64,000 nt of DNA from positions 28,635,208 through 28,699,207 of the forward strand of contig JAGTTD010000008.1 in the NCBI GenBank assembly GCA_018398585.1, read 5' to 3'. This document shows, piece by piece, positions 24,594 through 37,483 of this stretch; positions within the stretch are counted from its first letter, which is position 1; every line of letters starts with the position of its first letter. The translations under genes were made by a program, and so were the position numbers. The notes beneath the pieces are model-generated. The model did no database searches and had not been told where the DNA came from. It saw nothing but the letters and a program-made list of their open reading frames with translations. The stretch is from Simmondsia chinensis. Its lineage: Eukaryota > Streptophyta > Magnoliopsida > Caryophyllales > Simmondsiaceae.

Positions 24594-26037
24594 AGGCAAG
24601 CAGGTTGTTGATGAGGGGATTGATTTGTCAAAAAAACTCATGAAGCTACAACTTGAAGAAGATGAAAAAGGTACCGGTGCCTTGAAGGATTGTGCTCTTC
24701 TTGGAAAGGTTATTTCGGACAGGATTTATCGATAGGAACGGTTCATACTGTTTTGTGGAAGGCTTGGGCGTTGGGGGATCGAATTCAGATATAGGAGATT
24801 GGTGATAATTTATTTATTTTCTGTTCGAAGATGCTTTAGATAAACAGAAGATTTTAGATGAGTCCCCATGGTCTATTTAAGATTCGCATTTGGCTCTTAA
24901 GGATTGGATTGGTTCGGACTCCATTAAGGAGGTCAATATTTCTACATCAATATTCTGGGTCCAGGTTCATGGCCTACCCCTGAATTTCATGAATAAGAAG
25001 AATGCCCTTAAAATTGCTAGTACGTTTCTAGGTGTTATAAAATTTGATGAAAGCCTGACTAAATTATCCTTGTCTTGTAAGTTTATTAGAATGAGGGTTT
25101 TAATTGAGGTGGGGAAGCCCCTACAAAGAGGATTCTAGCTTGAGAGGACCGGTAAGGAGGATATGTGGATTACTGTCAAGTATGATCAACTACCCGATTT
25201 CTATTATATATGTGGCTGCTTGGGACATATACGTTCTAGATGCCCCAAATGTGGACTTTGTAGTAGAAAGGAGAATTTTGACAGACTTTTACGAGCTGTG
25301 AACTCTAAAAGTGTTTCGTTCACAATTCCATGAGCCTCTTCAAACGACGATCTCCTGACTGAGGCAGCTGTGCAGTGTATGTCTAGCTAACCAATGTCAT
25401 TAATCTTACGAGCTGGCTCTGATAGAGAAAAGGTGATTATTCCATGTGAGGCATTTGAGGAAAAACAGCTGGCAGATGTAGGGACGTCTGGTGAAAAGAC
25501 CTGTCGTTCTATTATAACCTCTACGTCCATCATACAGGTCGAATGGGTAAGCTCTACATCTGAGGGGTCCGAAACTGCGAGCATGATCAAGCGGGGAACA
25601 AAGCGAATAACTTCCGTTTTATATCATCGTGAAACAAAGAAATGTACTTCAGTTGTCAGTGGAGACTTTGTTAGGTCTGTGCCCATTACGAAGACTCTTG
25701 TGCCTTTGAGTGATAGTGATGCCTAGTTTGAGGGAGTGGGTGGAGCTGTTAATTCAATTCAATGTGAACCATCTTGTTCTCCTGAGGTAGGGTCTATGGT
25801 TGGTAATCGCTTGACTGTTCGGAGGAAGCGGGGTGAGATACGCAGGTTTACTTGCCCAAAGAGAGCCGCTCGTGCTGGGGTTGACGTTCTAGCTGTGCAG
25901 AGTGGTCTCTTGTCGGAGGTATTGGACTCTCCTCATGATAATATCTCTACTATGGTGACTGATGATGCAGAAGCGGTAGGCTCGAGTGCACAGTATGGGT
26001 TTCCGGCGGTTGTCCCGGAGCAACTGCCTCGTCAATA
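24594..26037 (+). pseudogene. LINE ORF1: RNA-binding Gag-like protein (decayed)
   Basis: A DUF4283-type N-terminal region is readable across frames from about 24600 to 25140 (marker 'IFWVQVHGLPLNFMNKKNA' at about 24944). A zinc knuckle follows at about 25180-25270: 'LPDFYYICGCLGHIRSRC', a C-x2-C-x4-H-x4-C variant, then CPKCGLC. A low-complexity tail runs to just before ORF2. Stops at 24735 and 25136, plus frame changes near 24780-24870 and 25140, break it. In intact elements the product coats the LINE RNA. Confidence 0.7.
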
Positions 26038-29000
26038 ATGAGTATCTTATGTTGGAATTATCAGGGCTGTAGCCAAGCCCGGATAGTTTGTGCTCTTAAG
26101 GAGCTTGTTAGGCTCTATAGGCCGAATGTGATTTTTCTAATGGAGACAAGACAAAAGGATGAGCGTATGGAAAATCTTACTCGTGTTCTTCATTTTGATC
26201 ATTTGTTTTTTGTGAGTCCCGTGGATACAGGAGGTGATTTGGCTCTTATGTTGGCGGATAATATTAAACTGAGTGTCTTTGCTTCTTCTGATAGATTCAT
26301 CTCTGCATGGGTTGAAGGTGTAGGGGCCGGACGTCGTTGGTTCCAAATCTTTGTCTATGGGGAGCTAGTTGGGTGCTAAAGAAGGACGTTCTAGGATGGT
26401 CTAAGTGATCTGGTTCAGAAAGACCCTGTTCCGTGTGCCATTGCGAGTGACTTTAATGTGTTTGCTGAACTTGCTAATAAGCTTAGTCATTGCCCTCCTT
26501 CAATGGCTAATACTCGAATTCTTCACGATTTCTATTACTCAAATGGCTTGGTTGAGGTTCAGTCATCCGGATGCCGTTTCTCTTGGTCGAATAAACAAGA
26601 AGGGACCCATCACGTTAAAGAGAAAATTGATAAACTTGCTGTGAATGCTTGTTGGCTGACGATCTTTGAACATTGCATTGTGAAGCTCCTTCCGGCCATC
26701 GTGTAGGATCACGCCCCCCTTCTTATTCACCTTTTCAAGATGACGAAAAAGCCAAAGTTTTGATTCAGATTTGAAGCTAAATGGTTGCTGAGAGAGGAGT
26801 GTGCTAATATAGTTCAGAATGATTGGAATTCGAATGGCCCTGTGTTAGAAGTGAATGCCCTAGTAGACAAAATGAATAAATGCCGAAATTTGCTGTCAGA
26901 GTGGAATAGAAGAGTGAGACAAGATATGGCGGGTGATACTCGGCGCATCACAGAGAGGCTACAAGCTATGCAGAGTGCTTCCTTCGATCCAAATACCAAT
27001 GCTGAAGAATGTGCTCTTCAAGCCCAACTTGATAAAGTTTGGAAGGAAGAGGAATTGTTTTTGAAGCAGAGATCCAGGATTGACTGGTTACAGGTAGGGA
27101 ACAGAAACACCAGGTTTTTCCATTGCTCCACAGTTGTTCGGAGATCTCAGAACCTGGTTAGGAGGCTGAAAATCGAGGCGAGTTAATGGGTTGAAGATGA
27201 CCGTGAGGTTCAGCACTTGTTGCAGCGATACTTCAGAGGATTGTTTACTGCTCGTGAGAGTTCGGGTCTTGAACCAGTCTTAAATGTTGTCCCGAACCGC
27301 TTCTCCATAGACAATAATCTGAGTTTGGAAGCACAGGTGGTAGATTTGGAGATTAAAACCACTATAGATCAGCTTGGAAGCCTTAAAGCTTTAGGTCTCG
27401 ACGGTTTTCCAGGTATTTTTTATATGGAGTTTTGGAGTATGATATGTGGTGATGTGTGTGCTATCGTTAAATCATTTTTTGCCTTGTAAGTACTTCTTGG
27501 TGACCTTAATTCCACTAATTTAATCCCGAAAGTCTCAAATCCGGAAAGTGTAACTCAATTTTGCCTTATAAGTCTTTGCAACTTTTCCTATAAAACCATT
27601 TCAAATTAAAACCTCTTCTACCGCATGTCATTTCATCGGTCCAAACAGCTTTTGTGAAGGGTAGACGAATTCAGGACAATATCATCATTGCCCATGAAAT
27701 ATTCAATGCCTTTAAGTAGAAAAAGTAGGGGAGGAGGTCCTATATGGCCTTGAAAATTGATCTTAGTAAGGCCTATGACAAGGTTAACTGGGATTTTCAT
27801 GAAGGGTTTATGATTAAGCTCGGGATAAGCGTGCCTTTTGTTCAGCGTGTTATGTCCTGTGTGAGGTCAATCTCAGTTAGTCCCGTGGTTAATGGTACAT
27901 GTCTATCTTCGATCAAACTAGGGAGGCGTTTGAGGCAGGGCGACCCGCTCTCTCCATATCTTTTCATCATGGTTATGGAGGTACTTTCGATTCTTATTAT
28001 TAGGGCGGTTGCTAGCTCTCGTGGGCACCTAGCTCTCGTGGGCACCGATTTTCTATCTCACTACACTCCCCTCTCCTGTCCCACCTTTTCTTCGGGGATG
28101 ATTGCTTATTTGCGTGTGAGGCTAATCTTGATGTGGTCAGGGAGGTAAAAGGGGTCGTTGAAGCCTTTTGTGGGGCTTCAAGACGAAGTGTTGATTTTGA
28201 TAAATCAATTGCCTTCTTTTCTAGTAATACCCCACGTGATATGCGTAGAGCTTGTATGGACTTTCTTGGGGTTAAGTCTCTTGATTTGGATGAGAAATAT
28301 TTGGGGTTACAATTGTTGTGGGGGAGGATTAAACAAAGTCTTGTGAGTTTTTTGCTCGATAAAATTAAAAAGAAGGTACAAGCCTAGAGGTCGTCTCTAC
28401 TATCTCATGCGAGTAGAGAAGTCCTTATTAAATCGGTGCTGAGTGCCATTCCCCAATACATATTCCATTGTTTCACAATTCCTTCTTCTATGTGCAAAAA
28501 GATCAATGGCTTGATTGCATGATTTTGGTGGAGGGGTTAGGTTGAGGATTGGAAACACATTTGGGTTGGTATGAACTGGTCGGCTCGGCCCAAAGGGTAT
28601 GGTGGGATGGGTTTTTGTGATATGGAAGGGGTTAATACTTCTATGTTAACCAATCAGGTTTGGCGCATGTTAGAAAATCCGACTGCCTTCTAGGTCACAG
28701 TTGTGAGAGGTATCTACTTCCCGGATGGTGACTTGATGGGTGCTAAGGTGGGACGGCTACCCTCTTGCTTGTGGCGTAGTTGTCTGATTGGGCATGATTT
28801 CTTGGCCAAGGGGATGAGATGGAAAATTAATAATGGTCAGTCTATTCTTACTTGGGATAAAAGGTGGGTCTCGGAGGGTATTACGCCTCCCACCCAAAGC
28901 GAGGCACTGCGTTTGGGCTTAGTTAGAGTGGCTAACCTCACTGTCCCGGAGATGCGTACCTGGAACTCCTTGGCATTGTTTCAACTTTTAGGGTATCCAC

Positions 29001-30075
29001 CCTTTGCCATTAAACATATTCCGATCTCCAGATCAACCATTCCTGATAAGCTTATCTGGGTATGGAATAGAAAGGGGGTATATAATGTCAAGTTGGGTTA
29101 TGTGAGATGGTATCTTGATACAGAAGCGGATGTTATGCGTGCTTGGGCTTCCTCCTCGGGTGCTCTAGACTGAAAAGTTCTGAATTGTATTTGGCAGGCT
29201 CCGATTACTCCAAAGGTCCGGGTTTTCTTGTGGAGAGTTTTAAATGATGCTTTGGCATGTAATGGGAACCTAGTGAAATGGGGGGCTTCCTCCTTAGGTT
29301 TATGTCCTCGGTGTGGGTCACAACCTGAGACTGTTGATCATATTTTCTTCTTATGCCCGTTTGCAAAAGCAGTTTGGTTTCGTTCAAAAGTTAGGTATAT
29401 ACTAAACTTTGTCAGTTTCCCGAGGTTCCCCACTTGGTGGTCGTCCTTCGTGGAATCTTTTGCTCACAATGTGCGTTTTTTTTTTTTCTTTTAATTTGTT
29501 GGTGGTTGTGGAAGTCCAGATGCAGGTTTATTTTTCAAGGTTTGGATGATGACCCAATTTGGGTTGCTCATCAGGCGTTGGTGGAGACATGCATTTTTCC
29601 TCAATGCTCTTCTCCTATTCCTCAGGTTGTCGTGACCCCTGTTATTGGATGGAGTCCTCCACCTAATGGTTGTTTTAAGCTAAATGTTGATGCTAGCTGG
29701 AGTAGTGTGCAAAGGCCTTCATCCCTTGCTGTGGTTGTGCGTGTTTCATTAGGGTTGGTGGTGGATGGATGGTGCGGGTCATCTTTTGCTACCTCTCCTT
29801 TGATTGCTGAATGCTGTGCATTAAGAGCTGCTGTTGTTTTGGCTCAACATCAAGGTTTATCTTCAATCATATTTGAATCAGATTCTCTAGAAGTTATCTA
29901 AGCGGTTAAGTCTATGGTGGTGCCTCCGTGGGAGATTGTGTCTGTTATTGCTGATATTATGTCTTTATGTTCTGTTTTCTTTTCCTTTTCGTTTTCTTGG
30001 GTCGCTCGGTTAGCTAACGGTGTAGCTCATGAGGTGGCTTTATTTCATCGGTCTGGTTTCTGTGCTCATGACTAG
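26038..30075 (+). pseudogene. LINE ORF2: endonuclease, reverse transcriptase, RNase H (decayed)
   Basis: Starts MSILCWNYQGC at 26038, the usual AP-endonuclease start (WN-x-G), with 'VIFLMETRQK' at about 26131. RT begins around 27217 ('LKALGLDGFPGIF'). It continues with 'ALKIDLSKAYDKVNW' at 27747 and 'RQGDPLSPYLFIM' at about 27935, and the active-site box appears as F-F-G-D-D at about 28087. zf-RVT lies at 29197-29390 (W-x-C pattern, CPRCG...HIFFLCPFA). RNase H spans 29640-30075 with D at 'LNVDASW', E at 'IAECCALRAA' and D at 'FESDSLEV'. Damage: many stops (26378, 26704, 27184, 27487, 28385, 29171, 29899) and frameshifts, one from a 17-bp tandem duplication at 28013-28046. Confidence 0.88.
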
Positions 30076-30230
30076 GTTTTTTTCCCCCCTCCCTCTATTT
30101 TGAGGGCCATTTCTTTTGATAGTAATGAATAGCCTTAGCCTTCAGGCTTTTTCTAATCAAAAAAATAATGCATTATTTTAATACCACTTGAAAAATATAT
30201 AATTGCCACCACATATTGTTAGATCATAAT

Positions 30231-30905
<675 letters not shown>

Positions 30906-30999
30906 CTCCTCCTTTGGATATTTTCCTTTACAATAGTGCAGGACATAACACTCTTAAAAGTGCATGGTGTCCAAGTTATATACACTTCCTAAATTTTCT

Positions 31000-33900
31000 T
31001 GTTAAAAACTTTGCAAGGAAAAAACCCAGTGAAAAAAACTATAGCGAAGGGAAAAAAGAGTACAGTGCTTATTTAACTCCCTCTCATGGGCGCACATTAA
31101 CAAGGGATGTCTTGGGGTTGGCGAATGCCAATCTTGTGTCGATTTCTCCGAAGTTTGTTGTGTTTATTTTCTTGAATAACTCTTCTAGGTTCTTGAGTGA
31201 ACATGTACTTCATCTTTCTTCGAGAAGCTTAAGAGTGAAAAGGACTTCTTTAAAGTGCACTGGTTCTATGAACTTTCTTTTTCTTGAACAATGCAGACTT
31301 ATCCTTATAGGGTGGTATTAGACTCACTCTGATCTTTGAAAGTTTACAAATTATGCTGAATCAAGGGCCTTGACGTTACCCATTCTCTATTTTCTCATAA
31401 AGTGCAAATGTCTCAGTAGTAACTGCAATTGTTAGTGAATGCCAAAACATAGCAGTATAGTTATATAGCGAAATAGCATATGCCTATCACTTACCTGGTG
31501 CCTGTCAACTATATAATCAGTTCTTGCATATAAAATTAATTGTAAGCTTGGCATACCAGAATAATGTATATTGGTTGATCCATTAGGATAAACATTTAAC
31601 CCCATATCATATACTAGTGACAAGTTGATGGAAGAAGGCTTATACCCAGTTGTGTGACGACTATATTATTGCATCAATTATACCAAGGCATGGTACTTTT
31701 AAGACCAATGATTCATTCGTTACCTCATTGAGAACCGAAAGAGTCTTTATTTTTATCAACGAATCAAATACAATTGAGGCACTAAATGACATATTAGACA
31801 CTTAAGTACCGTAATGGTATAAGTTGATCAACAGAGTAATACTCCATCATATTAGTGCTCGATCTACAAGTCAAGACAGAGTCTTTTCTTTTTTCGAGAT
31901 CTTTTTTCTCGAGTTCTTAATTTTAGTGCGTAACAGCTTTTTCAAACTCTTTAAGAGTCATGATGTTATAAACATATCTCTCTTTTAGTAGATATGTACT
32001 GCCGTTTTGAACTATATGCTTCCGGCATATTTGATCCTTCAAGGACTTCATATAAATATCATCTCAAATGATATATATATATATAAATAAGCTGTTATCA
32101 CATCTATAAGTTGCATATAGAGACCACCAGATTAATTGCATCCATGTATATATGTCCCATCAATTTTTGGTCTCTGTGATGAACCTTGGGCTACAAATTG
32201 TGCTTTTTACCACCTCATTATTTTTCGCACCAACATTCACATGTAGCCTACAAGTTTTACTCTTTTAGGTATTTGGACTACTAGTCCAAAAATTACATAT
32301 ACCTAATTCAGCTTGAATTGCGTCTTTCTATTTTGAGTCAATCATTTTTTTGTTGGCATTCTTGAACAAACTCCTATTCAAGATTTTTCAATTTCTTCCA
32401 TCAAATCAGTAGTTACTGTATATACAAACATTTGATCAATTTCCATTTTGGTTCCATCATATCCCATAATTTATAGAGATCTCTTTATCATCATAATTCC
32501 AATAGTTTCACTACTTTCAGTAGTTTCAGTAGTCTCAGGTACCTGATAATCTTGAGGAATTTCATTTATACATATTATAATCTCTGCAGAGTTTTTCACC
32601 TTAAGAGTTTCATAATAGAGGGACCAATCTTTTCTATTGCCCCTTTTTCTTTCTCATATTCAAATATTTGGAATTGATACATCCATCGCACTTCTAGTGT
32701 GCAATGGATGCACTTGTCAATATATTAAAATATCGCTCGATTGTGATATTAATTCGAGTAGGAGCATCTATAGTGGGGACAGATTATTTGGTCACCCTCT
32801 TTCCATTAGTGAATACATCTGTGAATTGTCTTGTAATATTTGACGAGTAAACAATTCTTTGAACTCCTAGTTCAATGATGCATTTCACATAAATTCTCAT
32901 TTTCCAACTTTCGATTTTCTGCCCCTGATTCTGGAAACCTTGTTTTATCAAATTGACAATCAGCAAACTATGCTTGTAAAACGTTTTCAGTTAACATCTC
33001 CAGATATTTTATTCTTCACGGGACTTCAAGCTTGATATAGATTCCAAGTCCCCATTTTAGACCCATCTTTCAGCATTGAGGTGGAGTAATTGGGGCATAC
33101 AATATATAATTAAATCCATAGATGGGATATGTATCTGATTCTTGTCAAAGAGAAGTTGTACTAGGAAGATCTATGATTAGTGCTGCAACATGTATCATAA
33201 CATGTACCCATGTAAAAGTTGGCAATAATAATGGTCTAGCCATTCGCTGCAGGCGTTCAATCAGAAAAATCTGCAAGATTATTATATGTATGTACGTGGG
33301 CTATGTGGCAATTCCTCCCATACAATAATCATTAAATTCTTCGGATATAAATTCTCCTGCATTATCAAATAATATAATCCACGGCTCGAGTTTATAGTCG
33401 GATTATTTATGCAAGGAGTTTCACAAATATCACATCATAAGTGTATTATCCACACTCATGTGACAAACGGGTAGAGGCCTCTTTTAATATCATATAATAC
33501 CGACTTGGTCCTTGTGATTAAATAATTGGCTCATATATGTCCTATTTAATATTTCTTCAAATACATGGGACCCAAACTCAATTTCAATTGAGTATATAGT
33601 AATCGCTTTTGCCTTTAAGCAGCACATGATGTTTAATCTGATATAAAAATCTTCTAGTCTTTCAATGGGTGTGAGAATTTTCAACAATTCTCTTAATCAT
33701 TTTTATACCCGAATGGGTAAAATAGTCATGCTATAAAATAAAAGTTTTTTTGGATCCGTTAATTTTTGGTTAACCATCTCGAAGGGTATCTTGAGACTAA
33801 ATAGATAGTCTGACTTATGAAAAATGTTGTTTTTTCAGGAAACATGATATGTACTCTTCTAGAGCCTTTAATTAAGTTTAGAATGCCCATTATTGTTATA

Positions 33901-34871
33901 TTGTCTTTGAGACATGAATTTTCACTATTCATATTCAAACATAAAATACATATAATCATTAACGAAAAATAGGCATATAAGTAACTGATGATAAGTAGGT
34001 GGCAAAGCCATCCATATGAATAACTGATAATAAGTAGGCAGCATAGCCGACCATATGAATAATGAACGAGTAATAAAAAGTAGGCATCAACCAGTCATGA
34101 ATATGCAAAGTAAAAAATACAAAAAATAATTTTTTTCTCTTTCCTTCACTTTTCTGTTTTATCTCCTCATCATTTGTGGACTTCTTGAATTTTGGTCCAT
34201 TCTGGGTACCATAGATTCAGTTATTATGACTGTGACTATAACCTTGTCCATGGCCCTGACCACCTCCACGTTTATGACCTTAACCATGTCCCTGATGGTT
34301 GTGTGTCAAAGCATTCACTTCAGGGAATGGTTCAAATCCAATTGGTCATGACTGATGATTTTTCATCAACAATTTATTGTCTTATTCAAGAACGAGGGGA
34401 CATGATATTAACTCTAAGTATTTTTTGAATCTTCGTTCTCAATATTGCTACTGTAGGAGCATATTTGAGATATGAAAAGTAGAGAGCGTTTTCTTTAACA
34501 TATCCTTCACAATAATATTTTCTCCACATAATTTCAATTGGAAGGTAATACTAAATACAACAGAGTTATACTCGCTTACAGTTTTAAAATCTTGTAATGC
34601 AGGTGAATTCATTCATAGCGAGCTTTAGGGAGGATCATAAACTTTTGATGATCAAACCTCTCCTTTAAATTCAACCAAAAGACATACGAGTCCTTTATAG
34701 TAACATACTCAGCTTTCAATCCTTCAGGGATATGATGCTTGAGAAATATCATTGTTTTAGATCTCCAAGATTCATAACATCAAGGTGAATCTCAACATTA
34801 AGGGTCCAAGGCAAATAATTTTTTCCAGATATATCAAGAGTAGTAAATTCAAGATCAGTAAAATTAGACAT
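31000..34871 (-). pseudogene. Copia gag-pol remnant
   Basis: The minus-strand ATG at 34871 opens a copia Gag with the landmarks 'DISGKNYLPWTL' and 'VEIHLDVMNLGD'; it is soon broken by stops. A His/Gly/Gln-rich patch at 34190-34320 is what remains of the Gag C-terminus, and no intact CCHC knuckle is seen. GAG_pre-integrase-like sequence (around 'ILNLIKGSRRVHIMFPEKT') lies at 33760-33960. Integrase-like fragments occupy 32600-33480. Sequence down to 31000 is RT/RNase H territory but too decayed to place motifs. Not functional. Confidence 0.7.
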
Positions 34872-34929
34872 GATTAAAATCACAATGATTGAAGAATGAA
34901 ACCTTACCTCGAGTATATAACGATCCTCA

Positions 34930-34956
34930 GCTAGCTAGAGACTCGTGCTGATAACT
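34930..34956 (-). promoter_or_regulatory. Primer-binding-site region of the copia element
   Basis: The minus strand immediately after the 5' LTR reads 'agttatcagcacgagtctc', a phrase frequent at this place in plant copia elements. Confidence 0.6.
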
Positions 34957-35253
34957 TGTTATAAAACTATAGTCATATTATACTCAAAAGGAAGAGAACA
35001 AAAATACCAACTCAAATATACTCGAAGAAAAATAGCAAGTATTCTGTATAAGAAGTAGAGAACCAGAGAAGTTATTCTTCTATTCAAATAATTCTCTCAA
35101 CATTATATTATTAAAATTTTTCTCAAAATCTCACTGTGAATATCACTTTCAACTTTTCTTTCCTGCTCTCACTGCTTTGCTTGCTGCTACTTCCACAGCT
35201 ATTTATACATGATTTAAGCGGTGGAGGTTTCTTAATCATGAAGAAAGCAGGTG

Positions 35254-35293
<40 letters not shown>

Positions 35294-35378
35294 TATATAC
35301 GTATATACACACACACATATACATACATATATAAATATATACACACATATATACACATACAGATATACACATACACAT

Positions 35379-35436
<58 letters not shown>

Positions 35437-35502
35437 CTAGGATATTTAATAATATCCAAACTCGGCTATAAAATTGTACCTGAAAAATATCCAATACTTA
35501 CA
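34957..35502 (-). repeat. Right (5') LTR of the copia element, 546 bp
   Basis: TG at 34957, CA at 35501-35502. Minus-strand TATA box at 35200-35207. The internal microsatellite (about 35252-35431) is shorter than in the left LTR and has a different TA/CA layout. Confidence 0.9.
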
Positions 35503-35545
35503 ATAATAATCATATAAGAAATACCTACAAATGTTGCAAATTGTC

Positions 35546-35547
<2 letters not shown>

Positions 35548-35582
<35 letters not shown>
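35548..35582. repeat. (AT)n microsatellite
   Basis: About 17 AT dinucleotides. Confidence 0.9.
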
Positions 35583-35586
<4 letters not shown>

Positions 35587-35704
35587 AAAAACACGAAATA
35601 AAGTTAATTTATTTATTTAATAATACATACAAATTTGTAATCAAATAAAAATAATATTAAATTAATCATATTCATCATTTATATGTAGGAAATTTAAAAC
35701 CCAC

Positions 35705-36972
35705 TGATGTGATTTTAAAGAGTATTTTAAACAGTTTACTTGCAAGCGTAAGAGTTCGTCGTAGCTTAGTCGGGAATATGGGTCTAATTCACAGGGACTC
35801 AGAATTAAGTCAGATTTCGCTATTAATAAGTGAATTGATTTTGGGTTTTTTTTGTTGATTGGTTGAGCAGTTAATTCAAGAAAGCAATAAAGTCTATACT
35901 AAAGGTGACAATTCAATTGAGATTAGTCCTAGGAATAAATTTTGGGTAGTTTTACTCGTATCTCTTTACTATATTCCACTATGATAAAGATTTAGAAGAC
36001 TTAGGCTACATGCATTAAGCTCGGGTTAATATTTAAACTAGGGTTTAGGGTAATGAACTAGTCTAAAAGCATAACCTACCATATCACCCTAAGTGTAGCA
36101 TAGATTATCTTATTCGCACTATTTAATTTCTTTCTTACCCCTAATTCATTATTAACCTATATAAAAGATTTTGTTCAGGGCTGAGTACAACTACAACCCT
36201 GACCACGCGTTAAAATCAGTCATGTTATGGTCTAGGCTGTAAGCTCATAGACAAGAGCTAATAATTTGGAGATCTTAACATGGCTACAAGCACACACAAA
36301 GAAAATCAAACCACAATGAATAATTCCCCACAAGTGTGTGTAAATAATATAACAAAACCATTTTCAAAAGAAAATTATAAATCGGGGATAGAGACGGCTA
36401 CCTATCCTTCATCCCTAAATAAAAAGGGTCTATTCCTCAATGGCAGTTTTATACATCATAAAATCTAAAAAAGAGAAAACCATGAATAAACCTTGAAAGC
36501 AAAGACTCCCTCAATAAACATTGACATTGATCCTTGCTTTGATTTCTCCTGCACTTCAACCACCTGCCCTTCTGCATTCAAGAACCTTCTTGGATCTCGT
36601 AGCAGCTTCGGGAAGGAGTGAAGGAGAGGAGGCGTACGCAAAAGATACCAAATATAAGTCTTCTCATTTATATTTATACCCGTAGCATGACCTAGGTTAT
36701 GCTACGGAGAATGTCAACCGATCGGCTAGCCTATGGATTGACTATCGGCTCACTCTCTGTAGCTAGCCGATTGATTGGCTTTGGCTCCCGATCGATCGAC
36801 AGCCCCACTGTAAGTTCGTCCCATTGCGGATTGCTGACCGATCGATACTTCATGCCGATTGGTCACTTAATACTCGAAACTTTACGAGATTGATTTGAAT
36901 TACTGAATTACGAACCAATTGGTCCTTCTTTGACACATGTGGTTGGGTTTCTTAGAGTAGTCTTAAAATATG
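35705..36972 (-). repeat. Minus-strand gypsy-type LTR, right-hand part displaced by an insertion
   Basis: The minus strand carries the phrase that ends many plant gypsy LTRs, seen here in reverse as 'tgcaagcgtaagagttcg' and 'cacagggactc' (35740-35800). A minus-strand TATA-like 'tataaatataaat' lies at about 36667-36680. The chromovirus at 36973-40911 splits it, and it resumes at 40917. No internal coding region or second LTR is visible, so it may be a solo LTR or a fragment; its edges are approximate. Confidence 0.5.
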
Positions 36973-37421
36973 TGATACAAACTTAGCGCTACCGCACCCG
37001 CCAAATACCCATCCAAGTTCCCGTCTTTCAAACATTACCTTGGCGCCTTCCTTGCTTCTACCTGGATCTCAGCCGCCAAGCTTGCCGCCAAGAGCATCCG
37101 CTTTTCTTCTTCCAGTAGCAGGCGACATCCCCAGCTCACCACCTTTTCCATGTCACTAGTAGATATTTTACTAGATATTTTCACTGTATATAGTATGGAG
37201 TTAGTTAAGATTAGGCATGTGATTATTATGTGCCTTCTTCTCCCCCCAAAACCCTATCTATGTCTTCTCTCTTTTCTTGCATTTAAGAACTTCCATTTTT
37301 GGAGTTTACACTATTAATATATATACAAATGCATACAACGGGGCAGCCTTTACTGCCCCATAGCCCCATATTTGCTTGTGATTCCCATTGAGTGAGCTAT
37401 TTTTCATCTAAGTTTGTATCA
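36973..37421 (+). repeat. 5' LTR of the chromovirus
   Basis: Begins TGATACAAACTTAGCGC and ends GTATCA. A TATA-like 'atatatatac' at about 37318 precedes a leader ending at the primer site. Confidence 0.92.
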
Positions 37422-37423
37422 AT

Positions 37424-37435
37424 TGGTATCAGAGC
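37424..37435 (+). promoter_or_regulatory. Primer binding site (tRNA-Met type)
   Basis: TGGTATCAGAGC, two bases after the 5' LTR. Confidence 0.9.
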
Positions 37436-37483
37436 ACTTCATCCTTCGCTCGGAATTTTGTTGGTTTTGATCAGAAATCAGCC

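Larger units (their letters stand above)
24430..30168 (+). mobile_element. L1-type LINE, about 5.7 kb, with target-site duplication
   Basis: Flanked by 11-base repeats with one mismatch: tgcattatgtt at 24419-24429 and tgcattatttt at 30169-30179. ORF1 (DUF4283 plus CCHC knuckle) is followed by ORF2: AP endonuclease, reverse transcriptase, zf-RVT and RNase H, the plant L1 order. The 3' end is a short A-rich tail (tcaaaaaaataa). Length and domain set suggest a full or nearly full copy. Multiple stops and frameshifts make it immobile. Confidence 0.88.
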
